This document shows, one piece after another, positions 43,675 to 52,079 of a stretch of DNA of 64,000 bases. Source of the stretch: Epibacterium sp. Ofav1-8 (GTDB lineage: Bacteria; Pseudomonadota; Alphaproteobacteria; Rhodobacterales; Rhodobacteraceae); NCBI RefSeq assembly GCF_022348185.1, contig NZ_JAKRFD010000004.1, positions 248,001 to 312,000 on the forward strand. Direction: 5' to 3'. A program made the translations under genes and the position numbers. Within the stretch, counting starts at the first letter, position 1; every line of letters starts with the position of its first letter. Under the pieces are notes generated by a model. It did not search any database and was not told where the DNA came from. It saw only the letters and a list, made by a program, of their open reading frames with translations.

Positions 43675-43942
43675 GGGCAATGCCTCCGCCGCATGCCTGC
43701 AGCCACCGCCCTGCCCTCCTTGTTTGTTTTCAAACTGTTATTGTTGATTTTACATTGGTTTTGTGCCACGCTCAAAACAAGATCTCCCAAATCTCCAGCT
43801 GCATGACGTTCTCGGGTTTCATGTCACTGGCGGGCGCGAAACGGAGCAGGTTTCGCGGCACATGCGTCGTATTTCACGCGCCATGTGACGAGAGGAGCAT
43901 TGTCTATTGTTTTCCATACAGGCGCTGTTTGGAGGATGGTTG
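43675..43942. other. intergenic region before DUF995-like gene
   Basis: A 268-bp gap, AT-rich between 43720 and 43800 (runs such as TTGTTTGTTTTCAAAC), which suggests a promoter for the next gene. No gene seen. A TTG start at 43907 would begin the next gene earlier, but the ATG at 43943 has the better ribosome site. Confidence 0.45.
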
Positions 43943-44446
43943 ATGAGTATCCCGAATGCCGTTTTGAGTGCCTCTTTGCTGGTGGTGGGGAGCCTTGTGC
44001 TCTCTGCCACCGACACCCGTGCCGAGATGCCGGACCCGGACAACTCGGCGCCGCTTGCACCGGACTATGTCTATCGCATGTTTGCCGGGAAATCCGCCGA
44101 CTGGGGCGGCGGATCCGGGGCCTACTGGGCGCCGGACGGTCGTTTTGTGGCGGTCAACCAGGCGGAAGGCAGCATTGGCGCCGGGCGCTGGTATGCCACC
44201 AACCGCGGCCGCATGTGCTACGAGGCCGATTGGGCCTGGCGCCAGGATTTCGGCGTCGAACGCAGCCGCGTCAAGACCTGCACCCGGTTCCGCGTTGATC
44301 GCAAGGGCACCATGTGGTCGACCACCGGCGGTCTGAACGGGCCCTGGTTTCCCTATTCCACCGCCCCGCTGTCACCCGGAGACCAGGTGAGCAGCACCTA
44401 TCGTGCCCTCGCCGCAGAAATGGGACTGGTGGCCTCGACCGAGTGA
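43943..44446 (+). CDS. secreted DUF995-like protein
   Basis: The 167-residue protein (start MSIPNAVLSASLLVVGSLVL after GGAGG) has a signal peptide ending near TRAE and a mature domain with GSGAYWAPDGRFVAV, GAGRWYATNRGRMCYEADW and TCTRFRVDRKGTMW. The pattern G-x-Y-x-PDG, G-x-W-x-x-x-x-G-x-x-C matches DUF995, which I recall near exopolysaccharide genes in other alphaproteobacteria. Two Cys could form a disulfide. It ends the polysaccharide island. Confidence 0.72.
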   Translation: MSIPNAVLSASLLVVGSLVLSATDTRAEMPDPDNSAPLAPDYVYRMFAGKSADWGGGSGAYWAPDGRFVAVNQAEGSIGAGRWYATNRGRMCYEADWAWRQDFGVERSRVKTCTRFRVDRKGTMWSTTGGLNGPWFPYSTAPLSPGDQVSSTYRALAAEMGLVASTE

Positions 44447-44561
44447 TCCGCTTGAGAACGACAGCACATCTCCCTGAAAAATATATATAAAATCAAATGC
44501 ACATGGGATTGACGCAGCCGGCGCCAGGCACTCTGTCCGGCTGCGCGCGCGCAAATTCAAA

Positions 44562-44582
44562 GTAAATGTGAAAAACATTTAC
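44562..44582. promoter_or_regulatory. operator-like dyad 1 upstream of DUF2852 gene
   Basis: GTAAATGT (44562-44569) and ACATTTAC (44575-44582) form a perfect 8-bp inverted repeat around GAAAA. A related dyad lies 61 bp downstream. Confidence 0.55.
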
Positions 44583-44623
44583 ATACGCCCTTGAAGGCGA
44601 CCACCCGACTGCACATATCGGTG

Positions 44624-44642
44624 ATGTAAATGATGTTTACAT
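44624..44642. promoter_or_regulatory. operator-like dyad 2 upstream of DUF2852 gene
   Basis: ATGTAAA (44624-44630) and TTTACAT (44636-44642) form a perfect 7-bp inverted repeat around TGATG, 33 bases before the start codon. Both dyads share the core GTAAA/TTTAC, so one protein may bind both. Confidence 0.55.
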
Positions 44643-44675
44643 ACACAACATCACCCCAGCACCGTGGAGAGACAG

Positions 44676-45137
44676 ATGACGAGTTACACGACCAACCTGC
44701 CGCCGACCCCGCATCAGGGGTGGCTGGCCAAAAGCGAAGCCTGGCTGGATTCCAAGGGCAAGGGCGCCTGGATCGCAGCGATGGTTCTCGGTTTCATCTT
44801 CTTCTGGCCTGTTGGCCTCGCCCTTCTTGCCTATATGATCTGGAGCAAACGCATGTTCAAATCCTCTTGCCGCAAACGGTCCCATCATATGCATCGCGGC
44901 TTTCACGCGATGAAATCTAGTGGTAACAGCGCGTTTGACGCCTACAAGGCCGACACGCTGGCCCGTCTGGAGCAGGAACAGAGCGATTTCGAAGCCTTCC
45001 TCGCCCGGCTGCGCGCCGCCAAGGACAAGGCCGAGTTCGACCAGTTCATGGATGAGCGCGCCCGCCATGCCGGCGACGAGTCCGAGGATGAGGCCACAGA
45101 CGACGACGCGGCCACGCGCCCGACCAGCCAGGCCTGA
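44676..45137 (+). CDS. DUF2852 membrane protein
   Basis: The 153-residue protein (MTSYTTNLPPTPHQGWLAKS) has one or two membrane segments (AWIAAMVLGFIFFWPVGLALLAYMIW), a basic stretch with Cys/His (KSSCRKRSHHMHRGF), a helical segment (FDAYKADTLARLEQEQSDFEAFLARL) and an acidic tail. This is the DUF2852 architecture of alphaproteobacteria, function unknown. GTG at 44664 is in frame but the ATG with GGAGAGAC is preferred. Two perfect dyads upstream suggest tight transcriptional control. The RDD gene follows. Confidence 0.86.
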   Translation: MTSYTTNLPPTPHQGWLAKSEAWLDSKGKGAWIAAMVLGFIFFWPVGLALLAYMIWSKRMFKSSCRKRSHHMHRGFHAMKSSGNSAFDAYKADTLARLEQEQSDFEAFLARLRAAKDKAEFDQFMDERARHAGDESEDEATDDDAATRPTSQA

Positions 45138-45206
45138 TCGACATCATCGCCCTGCCCCACCTCCGGGGCCGGGCCCTTTCCCTCTGAGATCTTGCAGGAG
45201 CCCCGT

Positions 45207-45638
45207 ATGACCGCCCTCCCCGATCCTGACATCCAGGCCGAGTTCTACTCTGGCGTCGCGCCAAAGCGCCTGTTTGCCTTCCTGATCGATTCCGTTCTGA
45301 TTTTTGCCATGGCCGCCGTGATCGTGCCCTTTACCGCCTTTGTCGGCCTGCTGGTCTGGCCGGCGCTCTATCTGACGGTGGGGTTTGTCTACCGGGTGGC
45401 GACGCTGGCCAATGGCTCGGCGACCTTGGGCATGCGGTTCTGCGGCATCGAGTTGCGCGAATACTCCGGCGCGCGCCTCGATGGCGGCAGCGCGCTCTTG
45501 CATACGGTGGGCTATACGGTGTCGATGGCGGTGCCGGTGCTGCAGATCATTTCCATCCTGCTGATGCTGACAACCGCCCGGGGCCAGGGGCTCAGCGATC
45601 ACATGCTGGGAACCGTGATGCTGAAGCGGCGCGCCTAG
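45207..45638 (+). CDS. RDD-family membrane protein
   Basis: The 143-residue protein has an RDD-like domain: the Arg-Asp features in KRLFAFLIDSVLIFAMAAVIV, then VGFVYRVATLANGSATLGMRFCGIEL and a C-terminal hydrophobic hairpin ending GQGLSDHMLGTVMLKR. RDD proteins are small membrane proteins sometimes linked to ion transport. AGGAG lies seven bases before the ATG. Probably co-transcribed with the DUF2852 gene. Confidence 0.88.
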   Translation: MTALPDPDIQAEFYSGVAPKRLFAFLIDSVLIFAMAAVIVPFTAFVGLLVWPALYLTVGFVYRVATLANGSATLGMRFCGIELREYSGARLDGGSALLHTVGYTVSMAVPVLQIISILLMLTTARGQGLSDHMLGTVMLKRRA

Positions 45639-45877
45639 GATCACGCTGCGTCATGGCAGGTCTGCGCCGCAGGCCCGCCGCTGCCTCCCCCGCCGTCCGC
45701 GCGCGTGTGGGGGCCATTCGCGTTAATCCATTTTTCACATCGCCACTTGTCTGGAACGAGGCTGTTGTTATCATCGCATAAATACCCGAGGTGCTATCAG
45801 CCCCCCGGACCGGTCCAACCCATTTCAATCACGACAGTCTCACACCAGAACAGACCAGAAAGCCCACGACCTCCCGC

Positions 45878-46702
45878 ATGCGCCACACCCTTCCGATCGC
45901 CCCCCAGTTCTATGTGACGGCTCCGCAGCCCTGCCCTTATCTGGAGGGTCGGATGGAGCGCAAGCTGTTCACCGCGCTGCAAGGCGACGGGGTGGAGCAG
46001 CTGAACAACTCGCTCAGCCAGCAGGGGTTTCGGCGTTCGCAGAATGTGCTGTATCGCCCCTCCTGTTCCGACTGTTCCGCTTGCATGTCCGCGCGCATCA
46101 ATGTCGAGGCCTTTCGCGCCACCCGCAGCCAGCGCAAGACCCTGAACCGCAGCCGCCACCTGGAACGGCGCGCCACCTCGCCCTGGGCCACCGAAGATCA
46201 ATACGCGCTGTTCCGTCAGTATCTGGATCAGCGCCACGCGGATGGCGGCATGGCGGATATGGATGTGTTCGAATATGCCGCCATGGTCGAGGAAACCCCG
46301 GTGCGGACACGTGTGGTCGAATACACCGATCCCGACACCAATGCCCTGATCGCGGTGGCGCTCACCGATGTGCTCGATGACGGGCTCAGCATGGTCTATT
46401 CCTTCTACACGCCCGACCTGCCGCAGAATTCGCTCGGCACCTTCATGGTGCTCGACCATATCGAGATCGCGCGCGAGGCGGGACTGCCCTATATCTACCT
46501 CGGCTACTGGGTGCCCGGCAGCCAGAAGATGGGCTACAAGGCCAATTTCTCGGGGCTGGAGGTCTATTTCGGCGGCGAATGGGTGCCGCTGAAGGACCCC
46601 GAAACATTCGCCGCACAGGAGCACCCGCTGTGCACGGCGCCGATTGCCGAACAGGTGGCCAATATCCAGCTGCCGCAAGGCAAACACCCCTCCAAGAGGT
46701 AA
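45878..46702 (+). CDS. bpt: aspartate/glutamate leucyltransferase (Bpt)
   Basis: Bpt transfers Leu from Leu-tRNA to N-terminal Asp or Glu for N-degron breakdown by ClpAP/ClpS. The 274-residue protein (start [20 protein letters not shown]) has the N-terminal Cys cluster region [16 protein letters not shown] and the GNAT-like core with [23 protein letters not shown] and [22 protein letters not shown]. The frame opens upstream at 45791 but the ATG at 45878 fits the family. Its TAA overlaps the ribosome site of the VOC gene. Confidence 0.93.
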   Translation: MRHTLPIAPQFYVTAPQPCPYLEGRMERKLFTALQGDGVEQLNNSLSQQGFRRSQNVLYRPSCSDCSACMSARINVEAFRATRSQRKTLNRSRHLERRATSPWATEDQYALFRQYLDQRHADGGMADMDVFEYAAMVEETPVRTRVVEYTDPDTNALIAVALTDVLDDGLSMVYSFYTPDLPQNSLGTFMVLDHIEIAREAGLPYIYLGYWVPGSQKMGYKANFSGLEVYFGGEWVPLKDPETFAAQEHPLCTAPIAEQVANIQLPQGKHPSKR

Positions 46703-46706
46703 CCCC

Positions 46707-47102
46707 CTGCAATATCTCCACGCTGTCTCCCTCGTCGTACCGGACTATGACGCGGCCATTGCCTTTTACTGTGGCACGCTTGGCTGGCAGTTGGTGGAGG
46801 ATGTGGATCAGGGCCATAAACGCTGGGTGCGCATCCAGCCCCCCGGCACCACAGCCGATCACAGGCAAGGCAGCCTGATCCTGGCCCGCGCCGACGGGGA
46901 TCAGCAACAGGCCGCCATCGGCAACCAGTTCGGCGGCCGCGTCGGCCTGTTCCTCGCCACGGACAATTTTGCCCGCGACCATGCCGCCATGCAACGCGCA
47001 GGCGTGCGCTTCGAAGAAACGCCTCGGCATGAGCCCTACGGCACCGTTGCAGTTTGGCGGGATCCCTTCGGCAACCGCTGGGACCTGATCCAGTTCACCT
47101 GA
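46707..47102 (+). CDS. VOC/glyoxalase-like protein, probable CTG start
   Basis: The domain begins LQYLHAVSLVVPDYDAAIAFYCG and includes RVGLFLATDNFARDHAAMQRAGVRF and VAVWRDPFGNRWDLIQF, a complete VOC half-fold pair. There is no ATG or GTG near the domain edge; CTG at 46707 has AAGAGG seven bases upstream, overlapping the bpt stop, and would give 131 residues. A TTG at 46644 lies inside bpt and lacks a ribosome site. Substrate unknown. Confidence 0.78.
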   Translation: MQYLHAVSLVVPDYDAAIAFYCGTLGWQLVEDVDQGHKRWVRIQPPGTTADHRQGSLILARADGDQQQAAIGNQFGGRVGLFLATDNFARDHAAMQRAGVRFEETPRHEPYGTVAVWRDPFGNRWDLIQFT

Positions 47103-47186
47103 CCCCGAACCGCGCCGCCGCCCGCAGATCCGCAACGGCAGCGGCCGGCCGCGAGGGGCACCGCCCCGAGCCTGGCTCAGAACAGC

Positions 47187-47215
47187 AAAAGGCCCCGCCG
47201 CAGCGGGGCCTTTTT
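47187..47215. terminator. bidirectional intrinsic terminator
   Basis: AAAAGGCCCCGC (47187-47198) pairs perfectly with GCGGGGCCTTTT (47203-47214) around CGCA, with T and A tracts on both sides. It serves the VOC gene on one strand and dctM on the other. Confidence 0.93.
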
Positions 47216-47236
47216 CCGTTTGGTTGGAATGTCCGA

Positions 47237-49591
47237 TCAGTTCGGGATCAGCGCCGGCACCAGGGTCACGATCGACGGGAAGAACCACAGGATCGACAGC
47301 CCCACCACCTGGATCAGCACGAAGGGCAGCACCCCACGATAGATATGCCCGGTGGTGACCTCCTTGGGCGCCACCCCACGCAGGTAGAACAGCGCAAAGC
47401 CGAAGGGCGGCGTCAGGAAGGAGGTCTGCAGGTTCACCGCCACCATGATCGTCACCCATTTGGGGTCGAACGAGCCGCCATAGATCACCGGCCCGACAAT
47501 GGGGATCACGATGTAGATGATCTCCAGAAAATCGAGCACAAAGCCGAGGATGAACAGGACGATCATCACGATCAGGAACACCGTCAGCTCATTGTCAAAG
47601 CTCTTCAGGAACTGCTGGATGTAGTGTTCGCCGCCAAAGGAGATCACCACGAGGTTCAACAGCTGCGAGCCGATCAGGATGGTGAACACCATCGAGGTGA
47701 CCTTGGCCGTTTCGCGCACGATCGGCGTCATCACCCCGCCCCGGAACAGCACCCAGATCCCGTAGAGCAGACCAAAGAGCGCAAACAGGTAGCAGGCATA
47801 GGCAAAGAAGAACGCCGCATAGCTTTCTGCCGGCACCACGTCCTGATTGATGCGCAGATCGAAATTCACGCCGGTCAGGATCGCGAGGATCACCGCGAAG
47901 GTGGCCCAGATGATGATATTGCCGGATTGGCCCTCGTCCTTCAGACGACGATAGGCCGCCAGCATGATCGCCCCACCGGCTCCAAGCGCCGCAGCCGGCG
48001 TCGGGTTGGTGATCCCGCCCAGGATCGATCCCAGCACCGCGACGATCAGAACCAGCGGCGGGAACACCACCCGGATCAGATCATTGCGGGCACAGCGCGC
48101 CGCCGCTTCCTTGCAGCCGTAAAGCGCAAGCAATGTCGGCAACAGCATCCACGCCACCGTGGCCGAGGCCGAGGTGGTCGGCGAAATCGCCAGCACATCC
48201 ACCAGCGCCAGCAGCAAGAGGCCAATGGCGCCGAGGATCAGCGGCTTGGCATCGCGCGAGGGGGCAACCCCACGGCCCACCGCCAGCGTCAGACCCAGAA
48301 GCACGATCATCGTCGCAATGCCGGAGCCAATGGGGGCTGCATTGCCGATCTTATGCTCCAGCGCGGTGGTCAGCTCTTCTTCCGACAGCTTATGCGCCTC
48401 TTCCACGCCGCCGGCGGCGTCGATTTCGGCCTGTTCCGCCACGGCCGCATCCCAGGCCGCCTGACCATGCAGGTCGATCATCGCCGCCTGACATTCCGGC
48501 CCCACATTGGTACGCAGGCTTGCAGTCTGCCCCGCGTCGGAGAAGGCCGAGACGGTGATGTTCTGGCTGCCGACGATATTCATGCTGCTCAGGAGCACGG
48601 TGCCGACAATCAGGGCTGCCGGAACGCCGAGGAACCAGGTGAGGCTTTCGCCGCGGGTGATCGGCTCCTCATTGGCCGCACCCATCTGCACCGCAGGTGC
48701 CTTGTGCGGATTAAGGAGCGCATAGCCAAAGGCATAAAGCGCATAGAGAAGCGCCAGCATGATGCCCGGCAGCAGGGCCGCCTGGAACAGCGTGCCAACG
48801 GAAACCACCGCAGGCTCACCGAGATAGGTCAGCGCGTCCGTACAGCCTGCCTCCTGTGCGCGGTTTTCCTGCGCGGTGGAATAGAGATCACCGGCCAGCG
48901 TGCCCAGAAGCACGATCACGATGGAAGGCGGAATGATCTGCCCCAGGGTGCCTGACGCTGCGATCACACCCGTCGCCAGTTCCGGCGAGTAGTTGTTGCG
49001 CAACATCGTCGGCAAGGCCAGGAGCCCCATGGTCACAACGGTCGCGCCCACGATCCCGGTGGAGGCTGCAAGAAACGCGCCCACAACCACGATGGACACG
49101 GCCAGACCGCCCGGAAGCGGGCCAAAGACGCGCGCCATGGTGGTCAGCAGATCGTTTGCGATCTTGGAGCGTTCCAGCGTGATGCCCATCAGGACGAACA
49201 TCAACACCGCCAGCAGCGTTTCAATGGATGCGCCTGCCAGAACCCGCTCATTGATCCGGTTCACGATGAAGGACACGTTGCGGTCCATCGCAACTTCCCA
49301 GCCCTGCGGGAACACGGGTTCGCCGATCCGTGGCAACTCCGGGTATCGGAACACGGAAATCACATCCGGCTTCACGCCGGAATTGACGATATCGCGGTAG
49401 GCCTGACTGGAGGTGTCAATGGCCTGGTGGATCAGCAGACCAGCACTGTCCAGTGCGGCGATGATCCCGAAGGAGATGACCCCGGCGCCGCCGATGGCAA
49501 AGGCCACCGGAAAGCCCGAGAGAATGCCCCCGAAGAGGCAGAGAAAGACGATGATCAGGCCGATTTCGACGCCATCAAGTCCGAATAGCAT
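47237..49591 (-). CDS. dctM: TRAP transporter large permease, extended form
   Basis: The 784-residue membrane protein is the DctM subunit of a TRAP transporter. N-terminal helices, GTLGQIIPPSIVIVLLG, and the motif GGITNPTPAAALGAGGA mark the family, but this last motif, usually at mid-protein in a 430-residue chain, is displaced by about 200 residues (about 300-500) that contain extra membrane helices and a charged, probably periplasmic segment. A second shorter insert lies near residues 62-110. I believe long DctM forms occur in this family, so this is likely intact. It is 16 bases downstream of dctQ. Confidence 0.88.
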   Translation of the reverse strand: MLFGLDGVEIGLIIVFLCLFGGILSGFPVAFAIGGAGVISFGIIAALDSAGLLIHQAIDTSSQAYRDIVNSGVKPDVISVFRYPELPRIGEPVFPQGWEVAMDRNVSFIVNRINERVLAGASIETLLAVLMFVLMGITLERSKIANDLLTTMARVFGPLPGGLAVSIVVVGAFLAASTGIVGATVVTMGLLALPTMLRNNYSPELATGVIAASGTLGQIIPPSIVIVLLGTLAGDLYSTAQENRAQEAGCTDALTYLGEPAVVSVGTLFQAALLPGIMLALLYALYAFGYALLNPHKAPAVQMGAANEEPITRGESLTWFLGVPAALIVGTVLLSSMNIVGSQNITVSAFSDAGQTASLRTNVGPECQAAMIDLHGQAAWDAAVAEQAEIDAAGGVEEAHKLSEEELTTALEHKIGNAAPIGSGIATMIVLLGLTLAVGRGVAPSRDAKPLILGAIGLLLLALVDVLAISPTTSASATVAWMLLPTLLALYGCKEAAARCARNDLIRVVFPPLVLIVAVLGSILGGITNPTPAAALGAGGAIMLAAYRRLKDEGQSGNIIIWATFAVILAILTGVNFDLRINQDVVPAESYAAFFFAYACYLFALFGLLYGIWVLFRGGVMTPIVRETAKVTSMVFTILIGSQLLNLVVISFGGEHYIQQFLKSFDNELTVFLIVMIVLFILGFVLDFLEIIYIVIPIVGPVIYGGSFDPKWVTIMVAVNLQTSFLTPPFGFALFYLRGVAPKEVTTGHIYRGVLPFVLIQVVGLSILWFFPSIVTLVPALIPN

Positions 49592-49607
49592 GGGTGCTGT
49601 CCCTTAG

Positions 49608-50555
49608 TTAATGAGCGCCTTCATAGGCTTCTTCGCCTGCGCCAAGGCTGTCCTTGTCGAGGTATTTCCCTTCCGACTCCTCACCCTCGATGAACTCGAG
49701 GAAAGAGCGGTAGAAGAACGCCACCGCATGCAGGAACACGAGGCCCGCAAAGGCGACCAGCAGGATCTTGAAGAGGAAATAGCCGTCAAAGCCGTTGGGC
49801 GAGAACCCGATGGTTTCAACGTTCCAGCGCAGCGCGCGGGCCTTCATCACCAGACGGTCCAGGGCATCAGAGGCCGAGGGGTTCGGCACGATCAGGTGAC
49901 GCCACAGGAAGAACCAGCCGTACATCCACGTCAGAACCGCAACCGGCATCATGAAGATCAGCGAGCCGACCATATCGACCACGCGTTTGGCCCGATGCGA
50001 AATCCCGGCATAGACGAGGTCCACCCGCACATGGCCGCCCTGCACAAAGGTGTAGGTGACACAGAAACACACCACGAGCGCGTTATAGAGCTTCAGCTCT
50101 TCGGCGAACCAGGAGATGTCTTTTTCCAGCGCAATCCCGAGACCAAAGCTCATGTCCGGGCGGGCAAAGACGCGCTGCATGAACACGATGATGATCTGCT
50201 GAACCACCATCAACAGCCCGGCCCAGGCAAAGAAACGACCCAGACCGTTGGCAAAGCCCTCAAGCGCGCGCACCATGCCCCACATGAAGCCGCGGAAATA
50301 GATCCCGACGCCTGTCAGCACCAGGAAGGTGGTGAATACCACAAAGAAGAACTCGACCGAGCCCCCGTAGTAGACAAAGCGCATCACCGCTTGCTTGTCC
50401 TCGGTGGTGCCCGCCCAGGTCAGCCAGTCGAGCCACAGCTCGGGATGGGTGATGGCATAGCCGAGATTGTAGAAGGCGCCAAAAACATTCGAGGCGAGCC
50501 ACCAAAGGAAGCCGCCGATCGCGCCGAAAAAGGAAATACTCATGTCGTCCTGCAT
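49608..50555 (-). CDS. dctQ: TRAP transporter small permease, extended form
   Basis: The 315-residue protein has about five membrane segments, including LVVCFCVTYTFVQGGHVRVDLVYAGI, the characteristic DctQ RVDLxY-type motif. Typical DctQ proteins are about 170-200 residues, so the N-terminal third is an extension. It lies between dctP and dctM. Confidence 0.88.
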   Translation of the reverse strand: MQDDMSISFFGAIGGFLWWLASNVFGAFYNLGYAITHPELWLDWLTWAGTTEDKQAVMRFVYYGGSVEFFFVVFTTFLVLTGVGIYFRGFMWGMVRALEGFANGLGRFFAWAGLLMVVQQIIIVFMQRVFARPDMSFGLGIALEKDISWFAEELKLYNALVVCFCVTYTFVQGGHVRVDLVYAGISHRAKRVVDMVGSLIFMMPVAVLTWMYGWFFLWRHLIVPNPSASDALDRLVMKARALRWNVETIGFSPNGFDGYFLFKILLVAFAGLVFLHAVAFFYRSFLEFIEGEESEGKYLDKDSLGAGEEAYEGAH

Positions 50556-50645
50556 GGCTCCCCCGGAAGGTCAGGCAGGCGGTCGGGCGCGTCTTTCATC
50601 GGACAGGTCCGGCGACGCGGCGCATCAGACCGCGAGTGCAAAAGA

Positions 50646-50672
50646 GATCCCCCGCATCAGACGCGGGGGATC
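50646..50672 (-). terminator. hairpin between dctP and dctQ
   Basis: GATCCCCCGC (50646-50655) and GCGGGGGATC (50663-50672) form a perfect 10-bp stem with a 7-base loop. Lacking a U-run, it is probably an mRNA-stability or partial-termination element that raises dctP output over the permeases. Confidence 0.65.
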
Positions 50673-50695
50673 CGTTTCAGGCGTGTCGTGGGACC

Positions 50696-51781
50696 TTAGC
50701 CCAGAACGCGGTCGCGCTGTGCCACATAGGTGCCGGACGATGTGTTGATCCACGCGGAGGAGGATTTCATCGACGCCATGGCGCTGTCGTAGATCTTCTT
50801 GTAGAGATCGTCGCCCATGTTTTCCTGATGCACTTCCATCGACGCCTTGCCGAAGGCATCCCAGACGCTGTCGGGGAATTCCATGACCTTGACGCCACCG
50901 GCCTGCAGACGCTGCAGCGCCGCACCGTTGTTGGCGAGGAACTGGCTCAGGTTCCACTGGTGCGCTTCGGCGGAGGCGATCTCGATCACCTTCTGATGCG
51001 CCGGCAACAGGCTCTCGAACACGTCGCGGTTGGTCGCCACGGACAGACCCGCACCCGGCTCGTGGAAGCCCGCGGTGTAGTAGGTCTTGGTGATTTCCTG
51101 GAAACCGGCTTTTTCGTCCGCCCAGGGGCCGATCCACTCGGTGCCGTCGATCGCACCGGAGGACAGCGCCTGATACACTTCGGAGCCCGGGATGTTCTGA
51201 ACGGAGGCGCCCAGTTTACCCAGCGCCTTGCCGCCAAGACCCGGCATGCGGAACTTGAGGCCGTTGAAGTCGTCGGGGCTGTTGATCTCCTTGGAGTACC
51301 AGCCACCGGCCTGCGCGCCGGTGTTGCCGCCGAGGAAGGATTTCAGACCAAAGATCTGACCCAGCTCGTCGTGCAGCTCCATGCCGCCGTCCTGATAGTA
51401 CCAGTTCGCCAGTTCCTGCGCGGTCATGCCAAACGGCACGGCGGTGAAGAACGCATAGGCGGGGTGCTGACCGACAAAGTAGTAGTCGGCACCGTGATAC
51501 ATGTCGGCCTGACCGGCGGTCACGGCGTCAAACACCTCGAACGCGCCGACGAGTTCGCCTGCGGCCTTGAGGTCAACGGTCAGCGCGCCGTCGGTCATTG
51601 CGGTGATGCTGTCGGCCACACGCTGTGCGGAGTCATGCACGCCGGCAAGGCCACGGCCCCAGGTGGTGACCATGGTCAGGGTGCGGTTGCCCTGCGCATA
51701 GGCCGGAGCCGCCAGCGCGGCGGATGCGGCAGCAGCGGAGCCGCCCATAGCAGATGTCTTCAGAAAGGATCGACGATCCAT
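50696..51781 (-). CDS. dctP: TRAP transporter substrate-binding protein
   Basis: The protein of 361 residues has a Tat-type signal (MDRRSFLKTSAMGGSAAA, cleavage after APAYAQ) and a DctP fold with LTMVTTWGRGLAGVHDSAQRV, ADMYHGADYYFVGQHPAYAFF and GAIDGTEWIGPWADEKAGFQEI. The last motif is like that of TakP-type proteins for 2-oxo acids or related carboxylates; ligand identity is inference. ATG at 51781 carries the Tat motif; the longer frame lacks it. Divergent from the histidine kinase gene. Confidence 0.93.
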   Translation of the reverse strand: MDRRSFLKTSAMGGSAAAASAALAAPAYAQGNRTLTMVTTWGRGLAGVHDSAQRVADSITAMTDGALTVDLKAAGELVGAFEVFDAVTAGQADMYHGADYYFVGQHPAYAFFTAVPFGMTAQELANWYYQDGGMELHDELGQIFGLKSFLGGNTGAQAGGWYSKEINSPDDFNGLKFRMPGLGGKALGKLGASVQNIPGSEVYQALSSGAIDGTEWIGPWADEKAGFQEITKTYYTAGFHEPGAGLSVATNRDVFESLLPAHQKVIEIASAEAHQWNLSQFLANNGAALQRLQAGGVKVMEFPDSVWDAFGKASMEVHQENMGDDLYKKIYDSAMASMKSSSAWINTSSGTYVAQRDRVLG

Positions 51782-52079
51782 GTTCTTTTCCTCCCAAAAC
51801 GTATTGGCCGCTCCGACACACGATTGTGCGCCCTTCCTCGCGCGGCCTTCTTGAAGTGGCACAACCCTACCCTGCCCGTGAAACATGTGAATACCAAGTA
51901 CTACGTAGAAACGGCGATTTTTTCACTCGGATCGCTGTCATTCACATCTTGGACGCGCCCGTTCGGGGCGATCACACAGGGCCGACAGGTTTCCGGGCTT
52001 TGATTCCGCGCGCCAGTGCCGTAACGATTCGAAACGCACCCCGCACGCCCGCCCAAAGAGCCATATTCGGGACCACACG
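51782..52079. other. divergent control region of TRAP and two-component genes
   Basis: This 298-bp gap lies between dctP and the kinase gene. It contains an 8-bp palindrome CTACGTAG at 51901-51908 within an AT-richer stretch (51890-51950), a candidate for binding of the adjacent LuxR-type regulator. No gene seen. Confidence 0.5.

Noticed and set aside
44624-44642. PpsR/CrtJ site (TGT-N12-ACA)
   Set aside because: Spacing between TGT and ACA is 11, not 12, and no photosynthesis genes are present.
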